The position numbers and the translations under genes are program-made. A DNA stretch of 64,000 nucleotides. Origin: Sindora glabra. Taxonomy: Eukaryota; Streptophyta; Magnoliopsida; Fabales; Fabaceae. Of the stretch, positions 27,674-40,190 are shown piece after piece. The DNA is taken from NCBI GenBank assembly GCA_020226215.1, contig CM035235.1, positions 48,017,511 to 48,081,510 on the forward strand, read 5' to 3'. The notes beneath the pieces are model-generated. The model saw only the letters and a program-made list of their open reading frames with translations, did no database searches and was not told the DNA's origin. How positions within the stretch are numbered: position 1 is the first letter of the stretch; every line of letters begins with the position of its first letter.

Positions 27674-28087
27674 TGTTAATATTTTGTGGACTATACATAA
27701 TTTATTAATAAAAGAATTATTATTAATTGGGCCTTATGTGTGTGACAATTTCATATGAGCATATAGGTATTTAGCCTAACATTAGTAAATGGGTTTGGAT
27801 TCTTTGATAGATAGAATCCAAAACCTAAATTGTGTAATATATAAAAAAATCCATACTTCACGTCTCCTTAGTCTTAAATTTTCTATTCTATTGGCGAGAC
27901 CTACTACACAAAAAGTAAGAGATTGCTAAGAGAGAGATTTTTCTAATATATCAGTGAGAAATCTTGTCCTTTGGATGGAAAATATTTATAAATTATTATA
28001 TTAATAATATTAATTTACTTATTTTATTTCCTCTTAACCATATTATAGTTGAAAGTCAAGATCAAAGGCAAATTTTGTAAATATAAT
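27674..28087 (+). repeat. 3' LTR of the copia element, end missing
   Basis: It aligns with the 5' LTR from its TG start to near the end but lacks the terminal TTTTTGCA. A purine-rich tract (AAGTAAGAGAT) directly precedes it and fits a polypurine tract. Confidence 0.8.
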
Positions 28088-28094
28088 TATACTT

Positions 28095-28424
28095 ATTTTA
28101 TTAATTATACTTGATACAATACTAGTAAATGAGTTTGGATCCTATGATGAATAAGATCTAGAACCTAAATTGTGTAATATATAAAAAGGTCTCTATCTCA
28201 CATCTCTTTAGTCATAAGTTTTTTGTTCCATCGATAAAACCTATTGCACAAAGAGTAGGAGATTGTTAAAGGAAGGATTTTCTAATATATTAGTGAGAAA
28301 TCTTATACTTCAAATGGCAAATATTTATAGATTATTATATTAATCATACTTATTTTATTTCCTCTTGGTCATATTACAATTAAAAGTCATGATCAAAGAC
28401 AAATTTTGTAAATATATTTTTGCA
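28095..28424 (+). repeat. second partial 3' LTR copy
   Basis: About 330 bp repeats the LTR from roughly its position 100 to the proper CA end. The 3' LTR is therefore extended by an internal duplication, or a second LTR fragment became fused to it. Confidence 0.8.
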
Positions 28425-29081
28425 TCGCTTTGAGAAATATTTATGTAAGAACTATTTATTACATCATTTTTAAGTATTATTATTCAAATATTATCAATTA
28501 AAAATGCATAGATTCATTTTATCTAATAATTAGTTATGATTATTATAGAAAAATAAAAATAAAATAATTAATAATTATTTATCATTAATTATGATGGGAG
28601 AGAATTAAGTGATTATTAAATAAAATAAATCTATATATTTTTAAATGATAATATTTAAATTATAATATTTAAAAATAATGTGATTGGAGTGTTTGATGTT
28701 AACTCAAATAATAACTCTGTCGACTTATTATCGGATGCTACTCAAAAGCTAAAGGAGTCTGCGCCCCTCTTCTGCGCATGACGAGTGTAACCTTGTAAGA
28801 CAGTAGTTGTGCGGCTGTTCCAAGGAAGCATTTCTCTTTTCTTCTCAAAGGCAGCCCATTTCTTTTCTCACTGAAATTAATCCCTTCGGTGAAGATGAAA
28901 ATAAAGGAAAGAAAGAAAGGAAGAAAAAAATTTTAAATTTAGTTATAAAAGTAAAGATGAAAAAAATTTAAATATTGATATGTGAAATAAAATTAATCAT
29001 AAATTCAAACGAGGGTAACATAATTTATTGCTCACAAATATCGGTTGGTAATAGCTGTGGCTCGGCATTATACATTTCAGC
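28425..29081. other. spacer with a GC-richer island
   Basis: Most is AT-rich. About 28690-28885 is clearly GC-richer, with GTCGAC and CTGCGC motifs, but has no long open frame and no recognised product. It may be a gene or promoter fragment. Confidence 0.4.
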
Positions 29082-29244
29082 AATGCTCTATATATATATA
29101 ATGAAAATAAAATTTAAAATTAAATTTTGAATTAAGAGTTACCATCAAATATAAAATGATGAGATAAATTTATAAAGTTTAATTTAATAAATATAAAAAA
29201 TTTAAAACTTAATTTAGGATTCCACTTTAAAATTTATAGCATTA
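29082..29244. mobile_element. MITE-like element, AATGCTATA-type ends
   Basis: A short AT-rich element of about 160 bp has imperfect inverted ends, CAATGCTCTATAT and TTTATAGCATTAC. A relative with similar ends lies at 51519-51684. Confidence 0.5.
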
Positions 29245-29376
29245 CATTTATAAGGAAAACATACATGTCAATATTGAAATTTCTGTATTATTATTATGTT
29301 AACTATTTTGATATCGATCTTTTTATATTAAGATGATTGATTGCTAAAGTTGAAAAAATAATATTCTATTAATATG

Positions 29377-29378
<2 letters not shown>

Positions 29379-29447
<69 letters not shown>

Positions 29448-29467
29448 GTATATATGTATGTATGTAT
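29379..29467. repeat. (TA)n and (TATG)n microsatellite
   Basis: A pure alternating TA run of about 56 bp is followed by TATG repeats. A short open frame starting inside it is a repeat product. Confidence 0.9.
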
Positions 29468-29765
29468 ATTACCGGATTCATTTGTGATTATAAAAGTTAA
29501 AATTTACTTATGCGTAAACAGTTTACATAAACTGCTTAAAAAATTAAAAAAAAAAATCACATGTATGATTTCTCTGTTAGTTTGCATTAGAGTTTATTTT
29601 GAGGGAGAATTGCTCCTGACTCAACCAAATTGAATTGAATGAAATTGAGGGATGGAGGTCTATGTACATAATTTTTCTAAATGAATTGAATCAAATTAGG
29701 GGATGTAGATCATGTGTAATATATATAATTTTTCTATTAATTTTTCTTAATGCAAAGTTGTTTTA

Positions 29766-30296
29766 GTAAGGGTGATTAGCAAATAAGTTGGATAGACAAA
29801 GTCAAAATTCGCACAAATTTGATCTATTAGTACACACTTTTAAATATGTCTGTTTTGATTAGCTTAGTTTGATTCACAAGTTTATTGGGTCATTTTGTGA
29901 GTTAACCCACTTTTTAAAAAATTAATTTATATTTTTTATTTTATTTTTATATTTATTAATTTTATTATTTATTTTTATCATATCTTTTGAATTTTTATAT
30001 TTAATTTTTAATAATTAAATTATATTTCATATTAAATTACGATGTAAAAAATTAATAGATTACTTTCTCTTTTAGAAAATGTAAATATTATTTAAATTAT
30101 TAAATATAAAAAATTAAAAAAAAATAGTTCAACTTATCTAGCCTCGCGAAGTAACCCAATCTACTTTGATTCATGATCTACCGAGCTAAATTTGTTTATA
30201 TCTGTTTTTTAACAAACTTAATTTTTTCAATCCAATTCACGAAAAAATTGTGAACTTGTCCATCTAACCAGGCCCGAATCTATTTAGCACCTCTAT
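29766..30296. mobile_element. non-autonomous element with imperfect inverted ends
   Basis: The left end AGGGTGATTAGCAAATAAG and the right end, read in reverse complement as AGAGGTGCTAAATAGATTCG, form an imperfect terminal inverted repeat around about 530 bp of non-coding sequence. No transposase is visible. Confidence 0.5.
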
Positions 30297-32604
30297 GTTT
30301 TAGTGGATAAAGTATTAATTATAAAAAATATAAGTGAGTAAATTTTAACTTTTGAAACTATATATATTAAATAAAAAGATAAAATTATATACAAATAAAA
30401 TTTAATTTCATCTTAAAATTTAAGTAGTAATTTATAAATTAACCAAAGCTAGAAAGAATTATCAATTTTTTCTTTTAGTTCTGTTCGCCCCAGTAAGATA
30501 TTTTGAACAAATAAACAAAAGTGTATAGTTTGACTTAAACACTGTCGTTTCAAATCCATTTATTATGGTTTCATGTGTAGGTCAAAATAAAAATGAAGTG
30601 GGTCGTGAGTGTAGTGATCATGACCTGGGCATTATAACAAAAAAAATGAGAAATTTGAGAAACACATGCCGTGATTGTGAGTTTATTCCTCCCTTGACGA
30701 ATAATTACTTTACTTTAAATTTGATTCACTTTGCACAAAAATTTTTTAGTAGAAGTTGTGATCGAAAATAGGTAGAAATAATTACAATTTTGGGCCATCT
30801 GTAAAAAATTATAAATAATTTTTATAATAAAAAATGTAAATAGAAGATATAAAAATTTTATGATATATCATTAATTTGAGTAATGTATTGATGCATCATT
30901 AAATTTAACTATTTATATATCATTATATAACATTCAAGATTTAACTTTTAAAAAAATAATTTTGATTTACGATAAGATTTTAGTAATGTACTAATACTAA
31001 AAAATAATAAAAAATTAATTTGGAATGATAATAAATTAAATTTTATTTTTTGATGAAAAAAATGATATAATCATTTTAAAAATTAAAATATTAACAAAAT
31101 TTTCTCTTTTAAATAAAGGTCAAGTCCAAAATTTGAATCTTCATTTATTTACAGATAAAGTTCACATGAAAGGACAATATGCTTTCCAGTAAATTAATAT
31201 CTTATTAATATTAAATTTTAAATTCTAATTTTATGCATTCCTATCGATAATAATAATGTCATAGTTATTTAAATCTTTGTTGTGGTCCAATTGAGTGATG
31301 GACCAGAAATTGACATCCATATATATATATATATATATATTATTTTTATCCAAACAATAATTTAGGGTTTTGAAATTTCTTATCCAGTCAACCATGTGCT
31401 GTAATCCAATTGCAAAATTCTTGCCTAACTATTTATTTAGTGGATCCCACAACCAGCCTTTCTTCTTGTGATATGTCAAGATCATATTTTATTAACAAAA
31501 ATAAGAAATAAAGATTTTGTATTTAATTATCTCATTTTATTATTTATCAAGAAAATTTCACGTCACATTGCATATCTAAGTCTGGAAACAAAAATCGATC
31601 TTAAATTGCCTCGTTTGAGTGATAAAGATCGACATCAACTCAAATACTTTTATTTGGAGTAAATCTAAAAATAAAATGTTAAATGCAGCAATTACTGTAT
31701 AAAAAAAGCAACTTTAGCATAATTAAAATTGAATTATCTATGTAATTAGGATTGATATACCTCTTTTCTATTTTATTTTTTTATATTTTTTAATAATAAT
31801 AAAAATAATTAAACGTTTAGATGTACAAATGCGTGAATTTAAGATTGAACCTAAAATAAAAAAAAATGATACATTCTTCAATCAATATCATATACTACTT
31901 GATTAGATAATCATATTTTTTAATTTTTATATTAGGTATGTCAATATCTTAATTAAGATTGGTATTACTTAAGCTATTTATTTAGTTTTTAATATTAAAA
32001 TTCGCTTGAGTTTAATGCAATGATTGGGCAAAGCCTAAATTTTAAAATTGAGATTGATAGCTGATACTATTTGTATTGTTTAATTATATTAAACCAGCTT
32101 TTAACTCAGTTTGTGTGATACGTGAATTCTCAACAAGGATGGACATTACTTAATAAAAGAGAAAGTAATAATTTTTATTTAATTTGTTTTATTCCAAAAT
32201 TTACCTTCTGGATTTAAGGTTCAAAGAATGCGATGGATGATAAATTGAGACATTAACAAATCTAATCCATTTTATATAGTATGGATATAAATAAACAATA
32301 ATTAACATATTAAACAAATAATAGAATAGTAACTCGGATAATGAATTTGATAAGCATACGGACGGTATCTTGGGCTTTTTTTTAATATATATTTTTCAAA
32401 AAAATCTCATTTATTTTTATATATAAATAAAAGTATATCATATATCTCTACATTTTATAATTAAAAAAAATAATTCCTAGAATTATAGAAGTCAAAGGAT
32501 ATAACTTACTTTCTAAAAAAAAAGAAAATTATATTCTACAAAACTTATTATATTTAATGTTGAATATACATATAATTTTCTATCATTTTCATAGTTTATA
32601 ATTA
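30297..32604. other. AT-rich spacer
   Basis: No supported gene. A short (TA)n run lies near 31319-31340. The open frames at 30565-30771 and 31468-31662 show no recognisable domain. Confidence 0.5.
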
Positions 32605-33236
32605 GAGATATGCAAAATTATATCAACCGGCTTAAACTAATTGGACTATTTCAAAATCGATCTATTTAAATCGATTTAAAAATGCAAATAGGTTAGTTTG
32701 AAAAAAATTTATAATAATTTCAATTATTATCAGTCAATTACGATTTTACATTTTGCAATTCATGTTAAATCAAAATTGACTAATATATTATATATATACA
32801 TATATATATTTATCAAGTGCTATATATTCTATCATTTTTTAGTATATATAAGCATATTTAATATTGTAATTAATGTTACAGGGATCTTTAATATAAAAGG
32901 ATAAATTAATAAAAAAAAAGAATTTCCATTAGCATATTCAATGTTATATAATTTGAATGAATAATAGTGATGATAATTATATAAATGCAATTAAATTGAA
33001 TATAGTAGGGAATGAAAATATACAGTACATATTGTGTATAAACACAAAAAAAAACTAAAAATATGATATTTCAATTGAAATAAATTATTATAAATTATTT
33101 CAAATTGAATAATTCAGCTTAATACATTTTGATAATATGAAATAGTTTATGAATCTCTTCAGTTTGAATTTAGTTAAAAACAAATAGCAAAAATATAAAT
33201 TGAATTCAATCAAATTGAATTATTGTGCACCCTTTT
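32605..33236. mobile_element. candidate inverted-repeat element
   Basis: The left end GAGATATGCAAAATTATATC resembles the reverse complement of the right end, GGGTGCACAATAATTCAATT. The 630 bp between them are AT-rich and non-coding. The ends have diverged, so the call is tentative. Confidence 0.35.
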
Positions 33237-33980
33237 TTTAACTATATTTTTTTGATAAATATTTTTTATTAAAATAAACAAAGGTATAGTAATATTTAAT
33301 ATTAATTTAAGAACTTTATTTTCATCGTATTTGAAATTGAGCTGAAATCATTGCATATATATATATGTATTAAAAGGGAGAAAGAGAGAAGAAATATGCA
33401 CAAATCTCATTTTTATAATATATTGTTATATTGCAAAATTAAACAAAGTTCCTTAACAATACAACCACTATTTTAGATAAAATCAATGCTCACTGTCATT
33501 TATAAACTTAATAATTTAAATTTATAAATAATTACTAATTATACTATTTCCCACACAAACAAAAGCTTCACAAGTTGATCTTGACCTCCCTCCACGTGAG
33601 AGGATTGATAAGCCCTTCTTTTTAAGACAAGAAACCCCACGTCCCATTCCTTATCAAGAGCTGTTCTTTCGATACCTTCTATGGGCAGACGTACACAGAG
33701 GAAGCTTCAAACATTAAAAAAGTTGTCCATTCAAACAAAGTGTAATAAAGGGTACATTGAGTTATGGGCAGTGATTAATGCTCCTTTTTTCCCCCCCTTT
33801 TTGTGGCCTTTAATTTTGTCTATTTTTTTTTTTACCTATTTTTGTTATCTTCCTACCACCCATTATTAAAATTCAAGGTATTTACAGACAGCAAAGGAAT
33901 TTTTTTTTTTTTTGGGTTGATTAAACAGCAAAGCAAAGGATATAAATAATTGAGAATTGCTTAACTGACATTTAGGTTCG
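33237..33980. other. spacer with a promoter-like patch
   Basis: About 33580-33720 is GC-richer and contains CCACGTGA, GATAAG and TTATCA motifs. These resemble light- or stress-responsive plant promoter elements, but no gene follows on either side. The 62-codon open frame at 33681-33869 has no recognisable domain. Confidence 0.35.
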
Positions 33981-34178
33981 ATTTGCATTTTGGAAAATAT
34001 TTTTATAAGAAAGTATTATTTATACATATTTATAATAAAAATAATAGCAGAAAAATATTTTTTTAAATAGAAAAATTATTTTTTAAAATATTCATATTAA
34101 ATATTAGATAAATAAAATATTTTTATCATAATATTTTATAATTATATTTTGTAAAAAATATTTTTTGTCAATACAAAC
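33981..34178. mobile_element. MITE-like element, GGAAAATATTTT-type, copy 1
   Basis: About 200 bp with imperfect inverted ends, TTTGCATTTTGGAAAATATT and the reverse of ATATTTTTTGTCAATACAAA. Related copies lie near 48385-48602 and 59191-59436 and share the block TATTAAATAAATAAAATATT or a close variant. Confidence 0.5.
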
Positions 34179-34330
34179 GCATTCTTAGATTAAATGTGAA
34201 TTTTTCATATCTTTTAACAGAGAGTTTCAAATTCAAAATAAATCTCATTTTCTTTTTAGATAATGCAGATGAAAGTGATAAAATAAGAAAGTAAAAATTA
34301 CATTCTTCTAAATATATAATTTGATATAGA

Positions 34331-35640
34331 TTTTAGAGTGAATATATATTTTAGTCCCTTAAAGATTAACGTTATATTAATAAAGTTCCTAAAAAAAAGT
34401 TACTATCAAATTGGTACTCTAACGTTCCATTCATAATATATTTCAATCCATCTGTTAAAATATTTATTAAGTTACCAATGGAAGTTTGATTTACAATCCT
34501 AATTTAATTGATAATTAATTTCATTTGTATCAATTTCATCCTTATAAATTATTTGTACAAATTTCATCATTATAAATAAAATATTGATTATTTTAATCCT
34601 TCTATCAATATTTTTATTAATGGATTAATGATTTGATGGATAAACAAAGAAAATTAAGAAATAAATATTATTAAAAAATAAAATTAATATTAAAAATTGT
34701 GAGAAACTCAATAATATAACTTATATTTATCAGTGACTAAAATAAATATTATAAGCAAAAAGAAAAGTCAAAATTAAATTAATTTATAATAATTTAATAA
34801 TTAATTTTTGATAAAAAAATTAGACACGCCTTTTCATTTATTTGTCCATAAAAATTTCCCTCTCACGTAATATATACCCTAAATATATATATTTGTAAAA
34901 CTTGAAAGATATATTTATATATAATTTTTTTGAATTAAAATAGTAACTAACACCCTTAACTAAATTACTACAAGAAAATTTCTTTTTGAAAAAATTAAAG
35001 TTTTTTTAATTAATTATAGTTATTAGTTAAGTAATTTTGAGATAATAATGAAAGTGTCGCATCTTTGAATACTCTTTATTTTTTTTGAATAATCTATGAG
35101 AAAAAATTGAATTACCTAGGATAAATATCCATGCAAACAGTATTTTCAAATTATTATCCTATATTTTACATAAATTAATTTAATTTTTATTTTTTTAAGT
35201 CCCTCACAAATGCAAATTGTATAATTGTGTCCCTCACAAATTTTCAACATTAGTTTTATCTTAGATAATAATTATCTCTTATTTTAATTATTCTATTTAT
35301 TTCGTCGTTAATCTATTAATGAAATTATTGATGGAAGCACTAAAATAACCAAAGTTTAAATTATAAGTGATGAAATTGATGCAAAAGATATATGAAAGAT
35401 GAAATTGATGCAATTAAAATTAGCAATGGATTAAAATATGACTGCAAATCAAACTTTTGTTAGTAACTTAACGGTTAGAGGTTGTAGAGAGAATATTAAA
35501 GAACTAAATTAATACTAGCTTTCTTTTAAAGACCTCTAGAGAGAATATTAAAGAACTAAATTAATACTAACTTTCTTTTAAAAACTTTATTGATTCAAAG
35601 TTAATTTTTAATGGACTAAAATAGATATTTACTTTAGATT
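34331..35640. mobile_element. foldback element with long terminal inverted repeats
   Basis: The left arm (34331-34645) and the reverse complement of the right arm (35293-35640) align over about 310 bp with many small differences. Both begin with a block like TATTTTAGTCC and share AAGTTACTA, AGTTTGATTT and CAATTTCATC. The middle 650 bp has no coding potential. This fits a non-autonomous Mutator-like or foldback transposon. Confidence 0.7.
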
Positions 35641-37820
35641 TTATGTTCAAATCTGCCACAAGTGTGAAAAAAATTGTTTATATAAATACCAGAATTAATA
35701 TGCCTGAATTAATAAGCGCATGTTATATTATTCACCAAGATCATTGAAATTTGTTGGAATAAAAATAAAAATTGTTGTATCATAAAATTTTATTTATAAT
35801 CACGCTTGAAAGGCCAACAAAAATTTTAACCAGGTGGAGACACAAAATTACATAAATACTAAAAAAAAAAAACTAATATTATACAAAGAATTGTTGTGAT
35901 CCATATGAGGTGAAAGTAGGCCACTTGACTTATAGGCTCTAATAGCTTAATTTATTTCTAATCTAATTTATTTGTAAAATAGAACAAACGTAAGTCAAAT
36001 TTTTAATCTATTTTATAGAATAGGTTTAGGTATATTGGCTAAAATCTAATCTATCATCTTAATAGGTTAGTTCATATATTTTATATGTTAAATTATATAA
36101 TATATATATTAATTTGGATATTTTCATGTTATAATTTTAAATGAATAAAAATTTTAAATATTTTATGTTCTTATAATTTTACCTTATATTATAATTATTT
36201 AAATGATTAATATATAAATATTATTGTAGCATTTTTATCTATTTTGGGATTAATTTAAACTCAAATCGATTTCAAATTGAATCAAACTTTGAACTTTACT
36301 TTTAATCACAGTGAGCTTAAAGTAAAATATTATTACTAATTCAAGCTCAAACAATTTTCTTTATTAATCAAGTTATATATTTGATAATATCAAAATTGAA
36401 TTTGACTTAATTTAATTCTTTTTTAATATTTTAAAAAATATTAATTATTTATTTAATAAGTTTATATAAACTAATAAGCTAGATCGGACCCCAAAAATAT
36501 ATGCATACCAATCTAAATTTTTAGCCAGCCACAAGTTTATAAATTAAGTTAGACCAATATTTTTTTATGTAAGTCTAGCCTATTTTATTGAAAGCCTAGT
36601 ATAAGTAAATCTAGCCTATTTTATTGAAAGCCTAGTATAAGTTACTTCCACTCCTACATTCATGTATAAATGTGGAGGTTTATATTTTTTTTACAAACAA
36701 ATTATACCACTAATTTAATAATAAAAATAAAAAATGTTTAAGTAAATTTAAAAGAAAATTATTAATTTAAAATATTTATGTTAACTCTCCTTATTTTATT
36801 TTATTTTCATAATAAATATACTTATTAAATTAAAAAATTAATGGTAATGATAAATTAATTATTTTAATTTTTATTAATTTATTATTAATAAATTAACGAT
36901 TCGATTTTCTCATTCAAATAAAAAAAAAGTAGAAGTTATCATGAATGCGGAGGTAAAATCCCAATCATCCATATATAGTTTTTGACAGAGGGGGACCAGC
37001 AGCAAAACATCCCCTTATTTAGAATCATTGAATTATTATAGTATGTATTTTTACTGACTTTGGATAAGATTTATCTTTTTACTTCATAGCATTGATTGCG
37101 ACAATAAATATATTATATAATTAAGCAAGATTAATTGTTTTAGAGGATAAAGGCAAGTGTAGTTGAGCTACCGTAGCAAGCAACTCAACCAAGGGTTCAT
37201 ATGTGTAATATAGTTTACTTATTTTATTATAAAAGCTAAAACTAACACTCTAAACTTACTGAGATTAACTAATTATAAATTAGAAAATAGTGAAAAAAAT
37301 TTTATATTGTCTAAATTCAAATTCATTGGAAACACTACCAAAGTTAAATGTTTACCAAAGTAAAAGAATTTTTTTTATAAGATAAGATAAAAAATGTAAA
37401 AAATAGTATTGCAATAGAAGTGGGATTCAAAATGGAAATTTGAATCTTTTTATATTAATTAGATTGGGGTTTATAAATTTATTTTATTATTTTCTATTCA
37501 ATTGACAACCCCTGATTCATATTCAAAATTCAATTTTAAATTTCACTTTTAATATATATAACATTATTAAAAAATGAGAAGTAACTAAATATGCATAAAA
37601 TGTGTATCATATAAAATGTACCCTAAGTTAGTAACATTTTTTTTATTTTTTTAAATAATACAAGCAACACACATAAAAAATTGAATTCAATTCAAAATAT
37701 AGTAAAAAAATTTTAAAATAATATCAAATGTCATAATCGTCATAGCATCGTCTAGGATACTGACTAACTCTTTTGCTTTTGCTTTAAAATGTTGATTTTT
37801 TTCCCTTCATTTTTTTTGCC
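35416..37820 (+). repeat. 2.4-kb direct tandem duplication, copy 1
   Basis: This 2405-bp segment is repeated immediately downstream with about 25 single-base or short differences, roughly 99% identity by eye. It starts inside the right arm of the foldback element and ends TTTTTTTGCC. It contains a 52-bp local tandem repeat (from 35485) and a 36-bp local repeat (36575-36646) absent from copy 2. It has no gene. Confidence 0.93.
35908..36654. mobile_element. inverted-end element inside duplication copy 1
   Basis: The left end GAGGTGAAAGTAGGCC and the reverse complement of the right end, GGAGTGGAAGTAAC, are related. The 750-bp interior is non-coding. Confidence 0.4.
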
Positions 37821-40190
37821 AAAATTAGCAATGGATTAAAATATGACTGCAAATCAAACTTTTGTTAGTAACTTAACGGTTAGAGGTTGTAGAGAGAATA
37901 TTAAAGCACTAAATTAATACTAACTTTCTTTTAAAGACCTCTAGAGAGAATATTAAAGAACTAAATTAATACTAACTTTCTTTTAAAAACTTTATTGATT
38001 CAAAGTTAATTTTTAATGGACTAAAATAGATATTTACTTTAGATTTTATGTTCAAATCTGCCACAAGTGTGAAAAAAATTGTTTATATAAATACCAGAAT
38101 TAATATGCTTGAATTAATAAGCGCATGTTATATTATTCACCAAGATCATTGAAATTTGTTGGAATAAAAATAAAAAATGTTGTATCATAAAATTTTATTT
38201 ATAATCATGCTTGAAAGGCCAACAAAAATTTTAACTAGGTGGAGACACAAAATTACATAAATACTAAAAAAAAAAACTAATATTATACAAAGAATTGTTG
38301 TGATCCATACGAGGTGAAAGTAGGCCACTTGACTTATAAGCTCTAATAGCTTAATCTATTTCTAATCTAATTTATTTGTAAAATAGAACAAACGTAAGTC
38401 AAATTTTTAATCTATTTTATAGAATAGGTTTAGGTATATTGGCTAAAATCTAATCTATCATCTTAATAGGTTAGTTCATATATTTTATATGTTAAATTAT
38501 ATAATATATATATTAATTTGGATATTTTCATGTTATAATTTTAAATGAATAAAATTTTTGAATATTTTCTATTCTTATAATTTTACCTTATATTATAATT
38601 ATTTAAATGATTAATATATAAATATTATTGTAGCATTTTTATCTATTTTGGGATTAATTTAAACTCAAATCGATTTCAAATTGAATCAAACTTTGAACTT
38701 TACTTTTAATCACAGTGAGCTTAAAGTAAAATATTATTACTAATTCAAGCTCAAACAATTTTCTTTATTAATCAAGTTATATATTTGATAATATCAAAAT
38801 TGAATTTGACTTAATTTAATTCTTTTTTAATATTTTTAAAAAAATTTAATTATTTATTTAATAAGTTTATATAAACTAATAAGCTAGATCGGACCCCAAA
38901 AATATATGCATACCAATCTAAATTTTTAGCCAGCCACAAGTTTATAAATTAAGTTAGACCAATATTTTTTTATGTAAGTCTAGCTTATTTTATTGAAAGC
39001 CTAGTATAAGTTACTTCCACTCCTACATTCATGTATAAATGTGGAGGTTTATATTTTTTTTACAAACAAATTATACCACTAATTTAATAATAAAAATAAA
39101 AAATGTTTAAGTAAATTTAAAAGAAAATTATTAATTTAAAATATTTATGTTAACTCTCCTTATTTTATTTTATTTTCATAATAAATATACTTATTAAATT
39201 AAAAAATTAATGGTAATGATAAATTAATTATTTTACTTTTTATTAATTTATTATTAATAAATTAACGATTCGATTTTCTCATTCAAATAAAAAAAAAGTA
39301 GAAGTTATCATGAATGCGGAGGTAAAATCCCAATCATCCATATATAGTTTTTGGACAGAGGGGGACCAGCAGCAAAACATCCCCTTATTTAGAATCATTG
39401 AATTATTATAGTATGTATTTTTACTGACTTTGGATAAGATTTATCTTTTTACTTCATAGCATTGATTGCGACAATAAATATATTATATAATTAAGCAAGA
39501 TTAATTGTTTTAGAGGATAAAGGCAAGTGTAGTTGAGCTACCGTAGCAAGCAACTCAACCAAGGGTTCATATGTGTAATATAGTTTACTTATTTTATTAT
39601 AAAAGCTAAAACTAACACTCTAAACTTACTGAGATTAACTAATTATAAATTAGAAAATAGTGAAAAAAATTTTATATTGTCTAAATTCAAATTCATTGGA
39701 AACACTACCAAAGTTAAATGTTTACCAAAGTAAAAGAATTTTTTTTATAAGATAAGATAAAAAATGTAAAAAATAGTATTGCAATAGAAGTGGGATTCAA
39801 AATGGAAATTTGAATCTTTTTATATTAATTAGATTGGGGTTTATAAATTTATTTTATTATTTTCTATTCAATTGACAACCCTTAATTCATATTCAAAATT
39901 CAATTTTAAATTTCACTTTTAATATATATAACATTATTAAAAAATGAGAAGTAACTAAATATGCATAAAATGTGTATCATATAAAATGTACCCTAAGTTA
40001 GTAACATTTTTTTTATTTTTTTAAATAATACAAGCAACACACATAAAAAATTGAATTCAATTCAAAATATAGTAAAAAAATTTTAAAATAATATCAAATG
40101 TCATAATCGTCATAGCATCGTCTAGGATACTGACTAACTCTTTTGCTTTTGCTTTAAAATGTTGATTTTTTTCCCTTCATTTTTTTTGCC
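37821..40190 (+). repeat. 2.4-kb direct tandem duplication, copy 2
   Basis: This 2370-bp second copy directly abuts copy 1. It lacks the extra 36-bp internal repeat. The junction at 37820/37821 joins TTTTTTTGCC to AAAATTAGCA, and the right edge diverges after TTTTTTTGCC at 40190. Confidence 0.93.
38311..39023. mobile_element. inverted-end element inside duplication copy 2
   Basis: This is the copy-2 counterpart of the element at 35908-36654, with the same ends and without the 36-bp extra repeat. Confidence 0.4.

Larger units (their letters stand above)
21985..28424 (+). mobile_element. degenerate Ty1/copia LTR retrotransposon
   Basis: The element has a 5' LTR beginning TGTTAATATT and ending TTTTTGCA, a primer-binding site (TGGTATTAGAGC) two bases beyond it, and matching LTR sequence at the 3' end. 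Protein order is that of copia. A GAG-pre-integrase block with LWHGHFSH lies near 24690, the integrase core (ICGP...GGQRYFITFIDNYS) near 24872-24955, the integrase C-terminal part at 25186-25497, reverse transcriptase AFLNG near 26035 and YIDDI at 26281-26295, and RNase H ending LLTKGL near 27190. Many stops and frameshifts interrupt the frames. The first integrase Asp (HTD) is replaced by Asn, and so is the Asp before AFLNG. Flanking TTGCT (21980-21984) and TCGCT (28425-28429) fit a 5-bp target duplication with one change. It is old and not autonomous. Confidence 0.92.

Noticed and set aside
37735..37775. tRNA-like words (ATCGTCTAGGATAC) in the duplicated 2.4-kb segment
   Set aside because: Only a few bases resemble a D arm; no anticodon or T stem follows, so it is not called as a tRNA or SINE head.
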